A stretch of DNA of 64,000 bases from Macrophomina tecta (GCA_024180945.1 JAKSGN010000006.1:620001-684000); one strand, 5' to 3'. Positions 22,903-34,333 are shown, counted from the first letter of the stretch. Translations and numbers: made by a program. The notes: generated by a model not told the origin, from the letters alone.

Positions 22903-22968
22903 CAGCCCGCAGCCCACAGCCCGCAGCCCACAGCCCGCAGCCCACAGCCCGCAGCCCACAGCCCACAG
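22903..22968. repeat. 14-bp minisatellite
   Basis: About four and a half direct copies of a 14-bp unit (AGCCCGCAGCCCAC), the last copy degenerating. It lies about 350 bp upstream of the small Zn2Cys6 start codon, in its promoter. Confidence 0.85.
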
Positions 22969-23690
22969 CTGCCCTTTCGACGCCCGCGCCCCGGATCTGG
23001 CCGACCTGCTCCCTCCTCTGCCCAGCACCGCCGTCCAGCGCCCGTTCAGCCCGCCGTCGTGGCCTTCGCCGTGGCCTCGTCACGTGATGACCTCGCTTTG
23101 GCCTCACCACCAGGCTGGATGCGCGGCAGGCTTAGTGACTCGAGCGGACCATGGCTTTGGCCCGCTCTGCTCGGCAATCGAGATTCCGCTCTTCTTAGAC
23201 CGTCGCCGCCCACGCCAGCCCCTCGCCCTTCTTTCTACAGCCTCTCAGCCTGCCACGCGTTTGCCCGCTCGATCTGTGCGTGCCCGTCTCACCCGTCCAT
23301 TGTCTCTGGCCGGGCCGCAATAACTGCCTCTGCCGCTGATTTGCTAGTGCACGCTCAAGCCTTTCCTACCTCTACGCTGTGCCGTCGATGCCTCCTCGTT
23401 CCTCGCCGCCCTGCCGGTTGCATCACGAGATCAGAGCCCGGACGTACGTCCGGTCAGATCCAGATCTACGTCTCTTGGGGACCCACTGCTCGCGACTCAT
23501 TGGCCGCCCTTTCAAGTCTTGACGTAGACGGTTGCGAATGCCTGCCCTTTGCTGAGAGATATAGCGGTGCCTGCGTCCGCTTCCGCGTCTCTCCTGTTTT
23601 TGGCCAATATCGCCTCCCGTCCGGAGCCTTTTTGTCTTTTCCGCTTGTTCCACAGCAATTGACGGAGCCTCGATGTCATCCGCCAACAGA

Positions 23691-23729
23691 TTCTTTTCCT
23701 TTTTCTTTCCTTTCCTTTCTTTCTTTTCA
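23691..23729 (+). promoter_or_regulatory. C/T-rich tract, possible core promoter
   Basis: A 39-bp run made almost only of T and C on the plus strand, followed by CACCACACTTCACTGACATTCAAG and then an ATG at 23755. Such pyrimidine tracts mark transcription starts of many filamentous-fungal genes. It suggests a plus-strand transcript here, though its product is unclear. Confidence 0.35.
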
Positions 23730-23754
23730 CCACACTTCACTGACATTCAAGATT

Positions 23755-24000
23755 ATGTTCGCGGCCGGAGCACGTATCATCGCATTTGAGCTTGGCCATG
23801 GCCCTGACTTTACAGAAACAGCCACAAGTCCTTTGACCGACGAGAACTACACACTATTCTCGTTTATTGGAAGATCCAAGAGAGTTACAGGCAAGGAAAC
23901 CAGGACCGGAACTCTCTTTTGCCTCCGAACACTCAACAGGAAACAGAGCGAGAACAGAAACAGTACCCAGCAGACCTCCCTACGCAACTCGAGGCCCTGA
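23755..24000 (+). CDS. Weak candidate small ORF behind a pyrimidine tract
   Basis: An 81-codon frame starting at the first ATG after the C/T tract (MFAAGARIIAFELGHGPDFTE) and ending 23 bases before the stop of the convergent bZIP gene. There is no recognisable domain, and possible splice sites inside it mean the true product could differ. I list it only because leader-like sequence precedes it. It could be a non-coding or antisense transcript to the bZIP gene. Confidence 0.2.
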   Translation: MFAAGARIIAFELGHGPDFTETATSPLTDENYTLFSFIGRSKRVTGKETRTGTLFCLRTLNRKQSENRNSTQQTSLRNSRP

Positions 24001-24022
24001 AAGGCCTCTTTCATCCGCATAG

Positions 24023-24961
24023 TCATGGCCCTAGCCATGGCTGGCTTGTGCCAGCGGCTCCTGGCGAAATTGACGTTGACCGTAAGTCGGTCGGCTGGGT
24101 GAAACCCGCTGACGGAGGACTCCGGAGCTGAGGACTGCCTGAATCACTACCCAGGAAGCCACTCGATGGGCCAGATTGAAGCTGGTACTGCGGCCCGGAT
24201 TCATCCATTGGGAACCATGCCCGGCTCTGCGAGCGATTGCGGTATTGGACCTTGTACGCTTCGGCCTTCACGTATTCTCCAATCGGAGCGTACCCACATT
24301 CGACATGCTGGAACACCAACTCTTTGAGCTCGAGGATTGTGCTGCTCAAACTGCCCACTTCGGCCTTCAGGAACCGGTTTCGGGCGGCGAGGTCCCGATG
24401 ACGATCGTCCATCTTGGCCATCCAGTTTTTCTTCTTTTGCCGGCATTTGTTGGCCGCGACGCGGTTCTTCTCCAGGTTCTGCTCGCGTCTTCTCTGCGCC
24501 TCTTCGGCATCTGTCGTTTTTTTGGGCCGACCCCTGACTCCTGGCGACTGTTTCTTCGCCTTGTTCGGGCTGCGGCGTTTGCCTTCATCTTGTGGTGTAG
24601 TGCGAGTCTGGTCCGCGGCTCGATTCTCCGGCGGTGTTTCTTCGCTTCGTGCAAAGTCGGTGTTCTGGGCTGCTTCTTCTGGAGATTCTGGGAACGCGCC
24701 ATCTGAGGACATTTCCCGGTTGCTCTGACCTGAAAGTACGTCGGGGTCGACCGTCTCTGGCCGTACGCCCTCGTACATACCCAACGTGGACGCGGCATTT
24801 GGATTGCCACGTTGGACGAAGGAGACTTTAGTCATGAATACATCATCAAAGAAGTTGCCGAAGGGGGCGGACAGCGTCGTTGGATCCGCGTAGTCCACCA
24901 TATCAGCACCAGGGCCAGGCCGAGGGTCGAATGCGAACGCGTGCTCTGTCATGGTCGCCAT
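24023..24961 (-). CDS. bZIP transcription factor with AT-hook-like motif
   Basis: Single exon, 312 residues. The basic region is at about 161-180 (EKNRVAANKCRQKKKNW, with the NxxAAxKCR core of the ATF/CREB group), and a zipper follows at about 185-215 (MDDRHRDLAARNRFLK, VGSLSSTILELKELV). Just before the basic region is GVRGRPKK (141-148), which has the GRP core of an AT-hook. The N terminus is acidic and probably activating; the C terminus is Ser/Pro/Gly-rich. ATF-type bZIPs in moulds usually act in stress, sporulation and secondary metabolism, which is background and not visible here. The start at 24961 is the first ATG. It most likely binds CRE-like sites as a dimer. Confidence 0.88.
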   Translation of the reverse strand: MATMTEHAFAFDPRPGPGADMVDYADPTTLSAPFGNFFDDVFMTKVSFVQRGNPNAASTLGMYEGVRPETVDPDVLSGQSNREMSSDGAFPESPEEAAQNTDFARSEETPPENRAADQTRTTPQDEGKRRSPNKAKKQSPGVRGRPKKTTDAEEAQRRREQNLEKNRVAANKCRQKKKNWMAKMDDRHRDLAARNRFLKAEVGSLSSTILELKELVFQHVECGYAPIGEYVKAEAYKVQYRNRSQSRAWFPMDESGPQYQLQSGPSSGFLGSDSGSPQLRSPPSAGFTQPTDLRSTSISPGAAGTSQPWLGP

Positions 24962-27900
24962 CAGATTCAGAACGGAGCTGGAAGCCCGGGCCTGGTATCG
25001 GCTGGATATGCACGTCGACGAAGGATTTTCTACGGTGGCAAGAGGCCCAATGGACCTGAGTTGCTTGATGAAGCTCTGCTAGGGTTTGCAAGAAGAGGAC
25101 CGGGCTGTTCGGTGAAGCTTTGGCTGGGATATTCCACAATGAGTGCCGTTCCGTTTGAGATTTGTCGATGGAGGGAATAAGTCGTGGGGATTGAGGGTAA
25201 GATAAAAAGAGGGGCTTGGACGAGGGAGGTGATTATCTGTCTGGGGGCTGCACTGGCGGCAGATTGGGTGGAGCTTTCACCCTTCTCATTGTAATGGGAC
25301 ATGACGCGGCCGGGAGCCGTTCCGGCAAACAGAGGCATGGCTATGATGGGGCGAGGGCAGTTCTGGTTGCCGGCGGCCTACGCGCAGGGTTGCGCAGCAG
25401 TACGGCATGGGAGCGGTTGCAGTTGCACTATCCACCTCCGCGCATGCAGCGGACAAGGAAGGGCAGCACTCCTCAGATAGCCATTCCCAGGATCTACTAC
25501 GCCATGGTGTCGGGGTTGACAGCTCGAAGGAAGTCAACGTCTGGTGCGGGAGGTGGAGCCGCCACGGGGATGAGCGGACCGTTCTTGTTAGAGCCAACCG
25601 GCGGCGGCTGTCGCTCGGACGCTAATCTTTCGGAAATGACTCCGACCATGTCGCCTCCACCACCGCAACTGCCTGCAGTCCGTTCTCTGACAATCAACTG
25701 CGCCCCAACCCTCACGGGGTGCGTTCGGTGGTAAGAAAAACATTTCCTTTCTGCCTCTCCACTTAGATCATGCAGCGTCTCTGCCCGCAGAAACCCACAT
25801 GCGATCTTCTTGGATTGCCGAAAACAACAGAAGCTACGGGTTGATCGACGTATGACCAAACCTGGGTTCTCTGCGACCCGCATTGCTTGCATGATGAGCA
25901 GGCAAATATGCGCTCGAGCGGCTATTTCCATTCTCCCGCACGAACGACCGTTGGACCGCGCCTAATGGCCAGGGAGCCTCACTGCGCTCAGACTGACGTA
26001 AAGCATCCCGGTCGTAGTCTGTGCTTTCAAAGGAACCCAGACGCGACCGACGATAAGCCCCTGTGAATGCCGGTGGCATTCGATCCGTCGCATCTGGCTT
26101 CGTGTCATCCCGTCCGACAATCATTGGTGGAAACAATAGCCGTGTGCATTGGCATGGCGGACTCCTCCGACCTGCCAAGACCTGAGGGCCGGTAGCGTTT
26201 ACTCTTACAGGAGCGTTCCGGATATGTCTGTCGCCGGAACAGGCAGCAGATCTCAGTCTGTAATCTGGGTTCTCTCTCTGGCTCGGGCATTTATACCATC
26301 CCGCTGTTAATTAGGCTTTCCCATCCCTGCTGGATCACGACAACAGGAGCCATCATGGTGCGCGATGCAAGCCTGCTCCAAGCCTGTCTGGAAACGTCTC
26401 CGGATGTTCTCCATGCCAGGCGAGAAGCGGGTGTTATTGGACAAGTCCTTACTTCCCCGCCATCGGTGCATGTTGATCCATTCCATGCCCTGGGTCGATC
26501 TTTGTTCGCACTTCTCCACGGAACACTTACGTGTGCCACCGCAGGAGGGTGCTACCCGTGATGTGCTTGCTCGCTCGCTGTCTCTCCCCTAACATTTTTA
26601 AGGCAAGCTCTTCCCCCAGACGCGTTTTTCAAATGAATACCGATCCGTGTAATGCATGCATGAGAGATGGTCCACAATTTGCGTGTGTAAAGCAAGGACG
26701 CATCGGATCTCGAGCCAAGGATTCCGCTAATGAAAAGGAAGAGAACATGGCATGTTTCGTTGTCCCTGTTTCCCATCCTCGACGAATTCTAATCGTCGAT
26801 CAGCTAAGTCACGTTGTGCGATAATCGCTTTGCAAGCGAGAGATCAACGAGAAGGCAGATCGTTCGTTCTCGCTCGCTCTCGCCACCTGTACGGGGGAGA
26901 GCGGGATCCATATTTCCTTCATCCTACTCGGATTTGGTTTTTGCGGCTCCTCCCGGTGTCGCTGTAGGAGACGCTAGCGACCAGGGGAAATAAAGAGAAT
27001 GTGCCTTCACGAAGAAATCTGGGGCAGCTTCCGGACCGGACAAAGTCCCTTGCTACGTGTGAGATGATGTGCTTGAAGAAACGCGTTTCCCCTCCGTCTC
27101 ATCGCGCTAGGTTGTATCCGGACTGATCAACCCCCGCGCGCCAATCGGATGTCTTGCCAGGTGAGCCCTGACGACGATTAGATTCCACTCAGGTTTTTAA
27201 AATCTATCGACACCCCCAGCTTGTGCTCTCTTAGACCGCTTATTCCCTATTCAAACGTACATCTGACAGCTCACTTTTTAACCTATTTCCGCGAAAAGGA
27301 GAAATTCTATCCTTCGATGACCATTGTCCCCAGCCAGTGCTGACACCGTTTTGACGCTTTTTACTAGTGCGAAGTAACTTGCTCACTACTCGGCATATAT
27401 AGCGCGGGAACGAATTAAGGACAAAAAGGCTCTCCAAACTCCCCCACACGCCGCTGGATTTGAAATAACGTCACTGTCACCGAGAGCCGCCCGCTCGTCT
27501 GGCCCAGAGTCACCAAGTCCTTGCCGAACCGAGCTATCACATCTTCGAATACTAGTAGACGGCCCGACGCCAAATCGCACGGCCTGTCGACACTCACGCG
27601 TAGAGGCGACATAACTACCTGGCCGCACCAGGACAGGTCGCACCGGACACGGTTATGCTCTCAATTCGCTGCCTCACAAAAGCAACCCCATCAGGCTCTC
27701 GGCGCCCCTGTCGCAGAAACAGCTACGTGCCCCGCTGACCCACTGGCAGAGAGATAAGGTGTTTTTTTTTTTAAAAAAAAAAAATTACCAGCCACCCCAC
27801 TTCCCCCAGTCATACTCATCTTCCGTCATACCCGCCCGTCGAGCTGCGAGGTTGGTCATCAGAAATAAAATGATTGCAGCAGCAAGCGCAAGCACGCATG

Positions 27901-28074
27901 AAAAGTCAAAGCATTCGTCCAGACGCAGTTGTCCAGAAGACCAGATGAAATTTATATCCGGATAAAAGCTTCTACTAGTCTCAGCGAGAACAGGCTGCAA
28001 ACAGGTTGCGATACCTCTTCGACACCGAATCTGTGATCCACTAAGAGAGAGAAAGGGAAATACACACACACACC
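24962..28074. other. Long gene-poor region
   Basis: About 3.1 kb upstream of the bZIP gene and downstream of the permease gene. Plus- and minus-strand ORFs up to 170 codons overlap each other around 25200-26600 without any domain. A T11A12 palindrome is at 27762-27784, and a possible extra permease exon lies at about 27785-28040; both are discussed elsewhere. No RNA genes seen. Confidence 0.45.
27762..27784. repeat. T11A12 homopolymer palindrome
   Basis: Eleven T followed directly by twelve A, forming a perfect AT inverted repeat without a loop. It begins right after the stop codon (27785-27787 on the minus strand) of the frame that may be the permease's last exon. Confidence 0.75.
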
Positions 28075-30207
28075 CTACCTTACCTCATCCAAATCCAATT
28101 CCCGATCACTCTCACCACCACGACCCCCCCTCACAACCCAACTAAAACTCACGATCTCGTGCCACTGCACATGGTACCCGTGCTCAACGTGGAAAAACGG
28201 CTCCCGCTCGACCACGAACTCCTTGCCCTTGCGGTGACCGACCTGTGGGACGACGTAGACGAAGGTCAGCCAGTACAGCACACCGCAGGCGACGAGCGCC
28301 CAGCCGACAGAGGGCACGAGGTACCAGGGGTAGGCAGGGACGAGGTTTCGCAGCGCCGAGGAGGAGGACGTGTTGGCGGGGGGGATGAAGTTGCCGACGA
28401 GGGGGTAGAGGTTTGCGATGGCGAAGACGAGGGCGCTGGCGGTGGAGAGGGCGTGGTTAAAAGGGGAGGTGGCGCGCCAGCTGGCACTGGTGCTGTCGGC
28501 CTCTGCGTCGGAGCAGGCCGTTTCTTTGGGCGTGGAGGAGTGCGAGTGGCGGTGGTGGGATGCAGTGGGCCGCAGCCGCAGGTACAGCATCCCGAACCCG
28601 AGCACGGTGTTGAGCAGCGAGCCGATACAGTACGAGTATAGCAGCACCAGCACGTCGTACGCGTCTTCAGTCGACTGGCCCCATGTCGCGAGGATGAGGA
28701 TGGTGGAGAACGCCCAGTGGAGGGTGAGTGCTCCGACGGGTGTGGCTTCGATCGAGTTGGGGTCGCGCATGGGCCGGCCGGGCAGGAGGCGGGAGCCGAT
28801 GCGGCCGAAGATGTTGGTGTTTTGGCCGAAGAATTTGGGGTAGGGTAGGATGCCTTCCTGTGAAGGTAAGAGGAGTTAGGAACTGTTTTTCGGTTGAAAG
28901 AGGGATAGGAGAGAGGCTTGCCTTGGCGATTTCCTGTTTAACGCGGGCAGCAGTGAAGGTCATGACGATTATATTGCCCAGACCGGAAACGGCCATGAAG
29001 GCGTTGAGGACCTGGGGGGCTACGCTCTGGCCGAAGGCGTTCTCGAAGAAGAGTGCCGAAACGTCATTATTCCTGAGAGCCGGGTCGTTTTTGTCCACCA
29101 CAATCAGCTATATGGTGTTAGTCTCGCACTGTCCGAAAAGTAGGATGAAAGGCTGATGCTACTGACATAGGCAACGTTGACCAGCATATAAAGGATACAC
29201 ATGGTAACGACAGCAGTAAGCACACCCTTCCGGAACTTCTTACGCGGTTGGTCGATCTCGCTGAGGACCTGACGTGCATTAGTGCTGACCATCGTTCTCG
29301 AGTGTCGCTTCACTCACATAGTTTGACTGGCTGAAGCCCGTGTACGCGAATATGACAGCTAGAAAGCCTTCGGCATAGCCATAAGATGAGTTAGAAGTGC
29401 TGCTAAAAGACTGATCGATGGCGTAGTTGGCCTTGGCGTTATTCGCCTTTTCGCCGAAGGTTCCTCCAAGAGCACAGAAGCCAACGATGATGATGAAGAC
29501 AAGAGTGGCTACCTTGAGCACTGCGAATATGTTGTTCAGCCAGATACCGCCCTTTCTCCACATGCCGTGGAGAAGACACGTAAAGGTGATTACTCCGAGG
29601 GCGATGCCGCGCACCGCGCCCTTACTGGGATTTTCCTGGCCGGCTGCCAGGAGGATGTAGTTGCCGAAGGCGATGGAGTTGCCGGCCATATTCCCGATGA
29701 TGATAAAGAGCAGACCATAAACGCACGTGATGAAGTACCTCGGCCGCCTGAACAGGAAACGCAGGTAGTTCAGCTCACCCCCATTGCGCGGAACGGCCTC
29801 CTTGCGGCCGTCGATGAGATATATAGGAGTTGTGAGGCCGAACTCTATGAAGACCATGGCTCCGGCGAGCGTCGCGAGAGCTCCGCAGAACCAGAAGAGA
29901 AGCGAGACGCCGACGCTTTGGGTACCATTCATCAAAGTGGTAGGCGTCTTGAAGATGCCGCTACCTGAGCACGGTCAACACGGACTGCCGGACCACGTTG
30001 GGGTAGGGTGTCAAATATACCCATCATACGGTTTATGATGATACATACTATGGACCAGAAGCCGAGGCGCAGGGGGCCTCTTGAGAACGTGTTGGCAATG
30101 CGTTTGGGATCTTTCTGCGCTTCGAGGTAAAGACGGTCTTCAAGGTCCAGATCGATGCTTCCTGCAACGGACTGGGCCTCGGCCCGAGCCTCTTCGTCGA
30201 CGGCCAT
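28075..30207 (-). CDS. Amino-acid permease of the APC/LAT (MUP1-like) family
   Basis: Five exons, 30021-30207, 29318-29964, 29167-29268, 28922-29107 and 28075-28857; 634 residues. The text NRMMGSGIFKTPTTLM in transmembrane helix 1 is the APC substrate-binding signature, followed by about twelve hydrophobic segments and the helix-6 region AVIFAYTGFSQSNYVLSEI. This resembles yeast MUP1 and the fungal LAT-like group, plasma-membrane carriers for methionine, cysteine or other neutral amino acids. The intron before KEGILPYPKFFG has no GT donor; the frame and family text demand a GC-AG intron (28858-28921). The last codons D-E are followed by GTAAGG, a good donor, so the real C terminus may lie further downstream. 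Substrate unknown; family confident. Confidence 0.88.
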
Positions 30208-30813
30208 GACGCGGGATTGAAGATGTTCAGGATGTAGAATTGGGAACAGCCATCATCAGCACCCGGCTTGGGCGAGGCTGGCACGGGCGATGTCTTAACG
30301 GATTGTGCATGGCGACAAGGCTGACGGGCGAGTCTGCCTGGCGGCGGGGACAGGCAGCACTCTCTCCTCGCCAATGCACGATTGAGTCGCACCCGCCAGC
30401 CACCCGTGGCGATGCGCGGTGTACAGCTCAGCAGATGCACGCGAAGGGTCAGTGAAGGAGCGTGGGGAGGGCGTTGCACCTCCCTTGTGCAGGTCACACG
30501 GCAGCCATGTGTGCAGCCACGGCCCCGGGGACAAACAGGCGGTGCCCGAAAACGACTGGGTGCCAAGGAAGGGCGTGGGAGCGTTGCCGGAAGAGGTCGA
30601 CCGGGGCGCCGCGGGCTGGCGATAGCGGGCTGGCGCGAGGCTATCAGCGCGACTGGGGCGGCGGCAGTGCAGCGGCCCCCAGCGAGCACTTCAGGGCGCG
30701 GCGGAGGACAGCTGCCTCGTCCTGCAGCCGTCAGCGCGCCTCCCAGGAGAAGCTGGGCGTCTGGTTATCAGCGGGGCTCGACCGCTGCGAGCCGGCGCTC
30801 ACCCGTTCCCATC
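30208..30813. promoter_or_regulatory. Divergent promoter region, permease / helical protein
   Basis: 606 bp between two start codons on opposite strands. It is GC-rich. No TATA box or clear binding site was recognised. Confidence 0.45.
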
Positions 30814-33169
30814 ATGCTCGAAACGCTGCAGGCCCTGGGCGCGCTGGCGCAGACGATCGAGAAGGCATACTGGCTGTGGGAGGCTGGCTTCAGCAAAGCG
30901 AAGAATGCGCGTAAGTCATGGTGATGGCGCGGTGTGTGTGTGTGGGTGTGTGGTGTTGGCCGCGCACCGCCGGCCGCTCGTGCCCGCTCCTTCCCCCCGT
31001 GCGCCGGCCGGGCGTCGCTGCGTCTCGCACCTGTACCGACGACACTGACTCCGCTGCCCTCCTCCAGAAAAACAGTACATCGAGTTCGGCGTCGCCATCC
31101 AGAGCCTCGGCAAGAACCTGGAAAAGGTCAAGCGGGTCACCGAGAATGCCTGCAACCAGCTTCAGCGAGACCGCCTCCAGTCCTTCGACGACGACGAGCT
31201 GCTCGACGCAAAGTCTCTCGACCAGATCCTCGGCAACTACGCCAAGACTCTGGCCGACTGCGAGAAACTCCTGCGCGACAAGTCAAAGTTCCGTCACGAC
31301 AGCCGCAACTTTGTGCTCAACATTGTCTGGAACATCGAGATCGAGCCGGAGGTGACGCGGCTGCGCGACCGCCTTGCCTTCCACAATGTCAAAATCCTCA
31401 TGGTGCTCAAGCCTCTCGAGATGAAGATGCTGGCCGACATCCGGCGGCTCATCCTTGATCTTCATGACGAGGTAATGGGAGAGCTGAAGGAGATCAAGGG
31501 AATCCTCACAAGTCCTACCACCGACGTTCCGGCCGAAGAGCACAGACTGCTGAATGCTTCTCTTAGCGTTCCGGAAGCCCTAGCCACGAGGCTAGATGAA
31601 TCGCTTGTCCAAGCCCGCCCGGAATGTCAAGACCCGAATAACTTCCCCTTACAGCTTGGTATGGACGCCTTCCAGCACTACTTCCAAGAGGGCAATGCTA
31701 CTTCCGAGACGGATTCGTACTTGAACCTCATGAAATGCCTGTGGATTATGGACAAGATCAAGACGAGTACTGAGTTTAAGCGGCTTCCTGACGGATCATT
31801 ATGGCAGCGTTATGTCAAGAGGATGGATTTCAGGCTTGCGAAGGAGTATGACCGCTGGGCGGCTTCGCTCGCTCCCGAGCCAGACATGGACACCATCCTT
31901 CGCCTTCCCGACGACGAGTTTCGGATCTGGAAGACGGATGATGAGGAGGGTGGTGATGAGCTGATTGGCGGTGATAGCGTCTTTCTGACCGAGTTGCTCA
32001 ACATTAACCTGCCATCCGAAGGTGGCAAGAGCACCCACAAACTAAGAGTACTCCAAAATGTCGATGGCACTATCCAGGTCCAGGACACCGCGAGCACGAC
32101 CAGTGGGAGTAGAGAAATCAACGACGTTCATCGCTTTGACGCCTATCTCGACAAAGCCCAACTCATTCCCATATACGCGAGTCCCAGCTCAACATCTGCC
32201 GCCCTTAACATCAAATTCAAAAGCGACAAAGATTCGGCAAACGGAATATCGCCATCCTTCGGCAACCTTGGCGACCTCCTCAAATTCCAGGAGATCATCA
32301 CTGGCTACAGGCCTGTCTTGTACCGTGGAGATCTGCACGTCGAATGCCACAGTTCGGCAAAATTTTCTCTGACCGGATCCACAACAAAGGAGAAGGGAAG
32401 AGTCCAGATCTGGCAGAGAAAGCGCCCTGCCCACACCCGCACCAAAAACGAAGGCAGCCATAGCAGCACAGCAAGTCCGATGGCTCCCATAGAATCGGAT
32501 GCTGGACCGCAAAACAACCCCGGACGGCGTCTGTCCAAGACGTCTACTTCTCCAACCAACAAACCCTTTTTGGACAAGTGGCGCCGCGACTCCACACTGT
32601 CTGCTGCAACATTCTCTACCATGGAAGGAAGCGTTTCGAGCACCATCTTCACTGGAACAAATATCTCTCGTCTTGACACCGGCTCTGGGACCGTCGGCGT
32701 CCGCATGGACAGGCCTGAGATGCCCAAGCTGGTGCTTTTTCTCGAATCTAAGAAGACTGGATCGCTATCTTTCCTGTCCGTCGCCATGAATGAGAACACA
32801 TTCATCAACGAACAAGCCTGTGACTGTCGCCTTCCCAGGTCTCGTTGTGCAATCGCAGTCATCGAGCACTCGAAAGGGCCATTATCAGCCCGCCGTATCG
32901 AATCGAATCTCGGCCTCAAGTCATGGAACTTGGCTTCCCTGGGAACTTCGCAACCCCCGCCGAAGCCGGATCCTCATGCTTTGAGGGATCTGCGTTGGGT
33001 CAAGCTGCAATTCGCCTCTTTTGAGGATAAGGAAAAATTCCGTGTGCGCTTCAATGAAGTTCATACTATTTATAAAAACAGGGTCGCCGATTTTTACCGA
33101 CATATGGAGATTGTCAAGGGACGAAATGTGGTGACAACGGAATTCAGAAAAATCAGCACCAATGACTGA
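30814..33169 (+). CDS. Protein of unknown function with helical N-terminal domain
   Basis: Two exons, 30814-30910 and 31068-33169, with a 157-nt intron; 732 residues. The first 200 residues are predicted to be all-helical (MLETLQALGALAQTIEKAY, then VAIQSLGKNLEKVKRV, and so on). This size and pattern recalls the N-terminal signalling domains found in fungal STAND/NLR-type and related proteins (HeLo- or SesA-like), but I see no nucleotide-binding, WD40 or ankyrin part. The middle is acidic with a predicted beta-rich region; a Ser/Thr-rich linker (about 440-510) follows; the C-terminal part (from MPKLVLFLESKKTGSLSF) looks globular and ends with a helix. The intron contains a GT-repeat tract near its donor. 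The structure is secure; the function is open. Confidence 0.75.
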
Positions 33170-34333
33170 GACTTGCCTGGAGGCATTTTGCATTTCAATG
33201 AGGACAAACTCGTCTGGACAGCAGCACCCTCGGCGCATCGAAAACATCACGTGACTATTGTTGCATCCTACCATCCCAACAGACGTTCAACCCAAAGTTC
33301 AAAGTCTGGCCGAGTACCGCATCACGACTAGTGTCACACGATGTCAAAAACGCTCCGTCAACCCACTGGCATTTAGCTCAAGCTCTCTCAGTAGAGTGTG
33401 ACTCTACTGGGTCACACAACCACCAACGGAGCGACAACTGCCGAGCGTCCTTCATGTCATCCACCAAGTCTCCTGATGCACTCGACATGGGCGTATGTGC
33501 ATGTGTACAGAAACACAGGTAATAGCAAATATTCCCTGTCACTTTCTATTCCAGCTGCTGAAATCTGCTGAAGATACACAGCCTTGGTTGGATATGTGCA
33601 CATATGCGAGATATACTGTATAGCGTATACGTCCCAGCACCATCAGGCCTCTGTTGACAGTTATATCGGCGATCATGGCTTCCGAACAGCGGCAGAGGCG
33701 GAGCATGGCGTGATTGCCACATGAGAAAATATTATCTTGTGGATGCAGGCTTGAGATGCAGATAGCATGCGGGTCTCCCCAAGAGCATCAAGAGACGGTA
33801 GCCCGTTTCAACCCTGCTTGCAGACTGAAAGTTTAACCGGCCCTGGCTGACGCATGCTCAGAGCCGAAAGTCAGACATTTTCGTGTAGAACAATCAAACA
33901 ATGACAGTGGCCACAGATATTTTGAGATACTTTCGTGCAGCTACTGCTTAGTGCTGACGGACTCCGCAGTGGAGCGATAATATACGGCGTGGGGGAAAAT
34001 GCATGAGGCTCCAATCAAGGTGTTGCTTCCGTTCCCTCCCCTGCTCCCACAACAGCTTTGCCTGAGTAACTCGAACTTGGAAAGACGGGCTACCCTCAAG
34101 GTAAGCGCATCATGCCCGCGTGCCAGTGGTGCTGCAAGATCGCTTCGTAAAACCCGCTGTGAACGGCTGTTTTGAGACAACGGCGCATCAGCAACATGTA
34201 GTGTCACTGTAGACTGCACACAATACGAGCAGACATTACGACCCTGTCTCAGTACCTTCAACTCTACCTCTTAAAACAAAACTGTTTAGCTAAAGAGTTG
34301 ACTCACGCCCATGCCGACGCTTTGGCCACCAAC
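33170..34333. other. Convergent intergenic region
   Basis: 1.16 kb between the stop codons of the helical protein (+) and REV3 (-). It is fairly AT-rich for this window. Only short random ORFs; no RNA gene or repeat recognised. Confidence 0.5.

Larger units (their letters stand above)
22556..24022. other. Intergenic region with minisatellite and a candidate leader
   Basis: Lies upstream of the small Zn2Cys6 gene and downstream of the bZIP gene. It contains a 14-nt minisatellite and a C/T-rich tract, both listed separately. A 313-codon frame on the plus strand crosses most of it, but its composition is that of GC-rich spacer. Confidence 0.45.

Noticed and set aside
23059..24000. 313-codon plus-strand ORF
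   Set aside because: The first 230 codons cover GC-rich spacer and a C/T promoter-like tract, the composition is Ser/Pro/Arg-rich without domain, and it starts inside the minisatellite flank. Only the last 81 codons are kept, as a weak candidate.
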